64,000 bases of DNA. Source: Pantanalinema sp. GBBB05 (GTDB lineage: Bacteria > Cyanobacteriota > Cyanobacteriia > Leptolyngbyales > Leptolyngbyaceae). The translations under genes and the position numbers were made by a program. The stretch covers positions 310,001 through 374,000 of the forward strand of contig VRZD01000001.1 of the NCBI GenBank assembly GCA_016743235.1, in the 5' to 3' direction. The notes under the pieces are model-generated. The model did not search any database. It saw nothing but the letters and a program-made list of their open reading frames with translations, and was not told the origin of the DNA. Shown here one piece after another: positions 61,934 through 64,000 of this stretch (positions are counted from its first letter, which is position 1; every line of letters starts with the position of its first letter).

Positions 61934-64000
61934 ATGCGAATCTTAATCGTAGAAGATGATGAATTTACAGCCAAAGCCCTCGGCAGCCTTTTGTCTGACC
62001 AAAACTATGCCATAGAAACAGCAGCTGATGGCGAAGCTGGGTGGGAACTGGTGGAATCTTTTAGCTATGACTTAATTTTGCTAGATGTCATGCTACCGAA
62101 GTTAGATGGCATTAGCTTATGTCAGCGCATGCGATCGCGCGGACTTCAGATGCCCATTCTGTTATTAACTGGGCGTGACACCGGACATGATAAAGCGATC
62201 GGTCTTGATGCCGGAGCCGACGATTATGTGGTGAAGCCGTTTAATGCGGAAGAACTGGTTGCCCGAATTCGCGCTTTACTGCGGCGTGGGGGAGCAGCAA
62301 CTACCCCAGTGCTGGAGTGGAGCAACTTGCGGCTTGATCCAAGTACCTGTGAAGTGAGTTATGGGGCGCGATTATTACCGCTAACGCCCAAAGAATATGC
62401 CTTATTAGAATTGTTTCTGCGCAATCATCATCGGGTTTATAGCTGTTCCATGATCTTGGAGCATCTCTGGTCGTTTGAAGACACACCGGGGGAAGAGGCA
62501 GTACGGACTCATATCAAAGGCTTACGACAAAAATTAAAGGCAGCAGGGGCACCAACGGATTTAGTCGAAACGGTGTATGGCATCGGCTACCGTTTGAAAC
62601 CCCTGGAAGAAGGGGCAGCAAAAGCTAAGAAAAAAGCTGGTAAATCAGCCAACGTCTCAACTGTGAGTCCAGACACCCAACAACAAACCCTTGCCGCGAT
62701 CGCGGATCTCTGGCATCGCTTTCAAGAGCGAATTCACTCGCAACTAGCGGTTTTGGAGCAAGCGATCGTTGCATTAACCCAAACCCAAATTACCGAAGAA
62801 TTACGCCAGCAAGCGGAACGAGACGCTCACTCTCTAGCCGGAGCCTTGGGCAGCTTTGGGTTAGCTCAGGGCTCTAAGCTTGCCCGCAAAATTGAACATA
62901 TTCTGCGCGAAGCCACCCATCCCCTCAGCTTCAACCAACTCAAGCTCCTCCCTGAGTTGCTCGCAACGCTTCGCCAGGCAATCGAGCAGTACCAATCCGA
63001 ATCATCCCCATCCGCCCAAGCGACTGATTCGCCCCGATCTACCTCACGGTCACCCTCTGCCCCACCGGCGGCATCCCTGGCTACTCCTACTCCCCACCCC
63101 GACAACGAAGCCGCTCGCCTGCTTGCCCTACGACAATACCAGATCCTCGACACAGCGCCTGAGTCTAGTTTTGATGATCTAGTGCATCTAGCGGTACAGA
63201 TCAGTGATACCCCGATCGCCTGGATTAGCTTGATTGATGCCGATCGGCAATGGTTCAAATCCAAAGTGGGGTTTGAGGCAGCAGAGCTACCGCGCCATGC
63301 AACTCTATGTGCCTATACCATTCTGCATGCCGATATGTTGATCATTCCCGACACCGCGATCGACAGTCGGTTTGTTCACCATCCCCTGGTGACGGACCCT
63401 CCCCAAATCCGGTTTTATGCTGGAGTGCCATTAATTACTTCAGAGGGGTATGCCTTGGGCACTTTAGCAGTGCTGAGTTCAGAGCCCCATACGCTGAGTT
63501 CCAAGCAAATTACGGCTCTACAAACCTTGGGACGACAGGTCATGACCCAGCTAGAACTGCATCGGCATTTAGCTGATTTCGCTTCGACCACAGCCGCCCA
63601 ACAACGGCAGGAGCAAGCTCTCCGCAAAACCAAAGATGAAACTGAATTGCGGGTGGCTGAACGGACAGCCGAAGTGGTCAGTGTCAACCGCCGCTTACAG
63701 CTAGAACTGGAAGAGCGCAAACGGATCGAATCGGCGTTACGGGTGTCTCAAGCCCGGTTTGCTGGCATTTTAGAAATTGCCGATGATGCCATCATTTCCG
63801 TCGATCAAACCCAGTGTATTACGTTATTTAACCAGGGCGCTGAGAAGATCTTTGGCTACACAGCGCGTGAGGCATTAGGGCAACCATTAGATATTCTGTT
63901 ACCCATTCAGGCTGTACTCGGACATCGTCAGCATGTGCAAGATTTCGGCAAATCTGCGAGTCCTGCCCGACGGATGGGAGAACGAGGAATAATTTATGGT
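61934..64000 (+). CDS. Hybrid regulator REC-wHTH-Hpt-GAF-PAS (cut by window end)
   Basis: At least 689 residues; the gene continues past the window. Order: receiver (1-118; Asp51 in LLDVMLPKLDG, DAGADDYVVKPF), OmpR/PhoB winged helix (about 128-222; LTPKEYALLELFLRN, EEAVRTHIKGLRQKLK), Hpt (about 250-345; His299 in DAHSLAGALGSFG), GAF (about 395-546; LRQYQILDTAPESSFDDLV), coiled coil (550-605), PAS (about 606-689; FAGILEIADDAIISVD). Start ATG at 61934 begins MRILIVEDDEF. The missing C-terminus is most likely a histidine-kinase or GGDEF output, which cannot be told. An intact DNA-binding output next to Hpt and GAF/PAS sensing is unusual. Confidence 0.9.
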   Translation, partial: MRILIVEDDEFTAKALGSLLSDQNYAIETAADGEAGWELVESFSYDLILLDVMLPKLDGISLCQRMRSRGLQMPILLLTGRDTGHDKAIGLDAGADDYVVKPFNAEELVARIRALLRRGGAATTPVLEWSNLRLDPSTCEVSYGARLLPLTPKEYALLELFLRNHHRVYSCSMILEHLWSFEDTPGEEAVRTHIKGLRQKLKAAGAPTDLVETVYGIGYRLKPLEEGAAKAKKKAGKSANVSTVSPDTQQQTLAAIADLWHRFQERIHSQLAVLEQAIVALTQTQITEELRQQAERDAHSLAGALGSFGLAQGSKLARKIEHILREATHPLSFNQLKLLPELLATLRQAIEQYQSESSPSAQATDSPRSTSRSPSAPPAASLATPTPHPDNEAARLLALRQYQILDTAPESSFDDLVHLAVQISDTPIAWISLIDADRQWFKSKVGFEAAELPRHATLCAYTILHADMLIIPDTAIDSRFVHHPLVTDPPQIRFYAGVPLITSEGYALGTLAVLSSEPHTLSSKQITALQTLGRQVMTQLELHRHLADFASTTAAQQRQEQALRKTKDETELRVAERTAEVVSVNRRLQLELEERKRIESALRVSQARFAGILEIADDAIISVDQTQCITLFNQGAEKIFGYTAREALGQPLDILLPIQAVLGHRQHVQDFGKSASPARRMGERGIIYG

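Noticed and set aside
61743..61946. 67-codon open frame before the hybrid regulator
   Set aside because: It overlaps the start of the hybrid regulator in another frame and its product has no protein-like features.
1..64000. HIP1 (GCGATCGC) copies as a candidate regulatory or mobile repeat
   Set aside because: This is the general cyanobacterial genome repeat spread through coding DNA, so it says what the organism is rather than marking a local feature.

Overview
This window is chromosomal DNA of a cyanobacterium. Copies of the HIP1 palindrome (GCGATCGC and its GATCGC-containing relatives) are scattered through almost every gene. The gene set is also cyanobacterial: cytochrome c6 with a PetR/PetP-type switch, Psb35, Ycf46, an Rre1/Ycf29-type regulator, FurA and FutA. 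I see no tRNA, rRNA, CRISPR array, prophage or intact insertion sequence. Genus cannot be fixed from the sequence; the fermentation genes suggest an organism that meets dark anoxia, such as a mat former or filamentous type (inference).

Layout. 0-11 kb: cell-wall and housekeeping genes (murB, ebfC, a low-Mr phosphatase, a NarL-type regulator, a coiled-coil protein, a GspC/PilP-like membrane protein, comF, a PEP-synthase-like protein, YbjQ, an HtrA-like protease, a lumenal pentapeptide protein). 11.2-13.6 kb: an AT-rich stretch with a FemAB/GNAT-like gene and a small zinc-ribbon gene. 13.6-20.1 kb: a fermentative block, pflA-adhE-ADP-forming acyl-CoA synthetase/GNAT, without pflB. 20.2-24.4 kb: mrp, rodA, a 2Fe-2S protein, rre1. 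24.5-26.5 kb: cysT-cysW-NIL on the minus strand. 26.7-31 kb: creatininase family, Yip1-like protein, psb35 behind a match to the RpaB HLR1 motif, an MFS exporter. 31.1-36.8 kb: an ABC exporter with two tandem paralogous permeases, and an SLC45-like MFS protein.

37-47.2 kb is a CHASE2-PAS-GGDEF cyclase followed by a dense metal/redox neighbourhood. It holds futA, a DUF4278 protein, a membrane protein fusing a UreH_2/SafE-type domain to a ferric-reductase-type haem domain, a translationally overlapping membrane-anchored protein whose predicted mature N-terminus is histidine, furA, a phosphodiester glycosidase, petJ and divergent petR-petP. The petJ promoter carries a perfect inverted repeat that encloses its -35 box. 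This is the most interesting part of the window: iron uptake, iron and copper regulation, the copper-responsive electron-carrier switch and an uncharacterised haem membrane protein lie within 8 kb.

47.9-52.9 kb is a minus-strand run rpmH-rnpA-PH protein-yidC-jag-yceD-ycf46 ending at a clear terminator. rpmH is only 46 codons. 53-64 kb: a DUF2808 protein, pntA-pntB with a terminator, rplU-rpmA, a lone NatH-type permease, a pilin-like protein, phosphoglucomutase, and, cut by the window end, a REC-wHTH-Hpt-GAF-PAS hybrid regulator.
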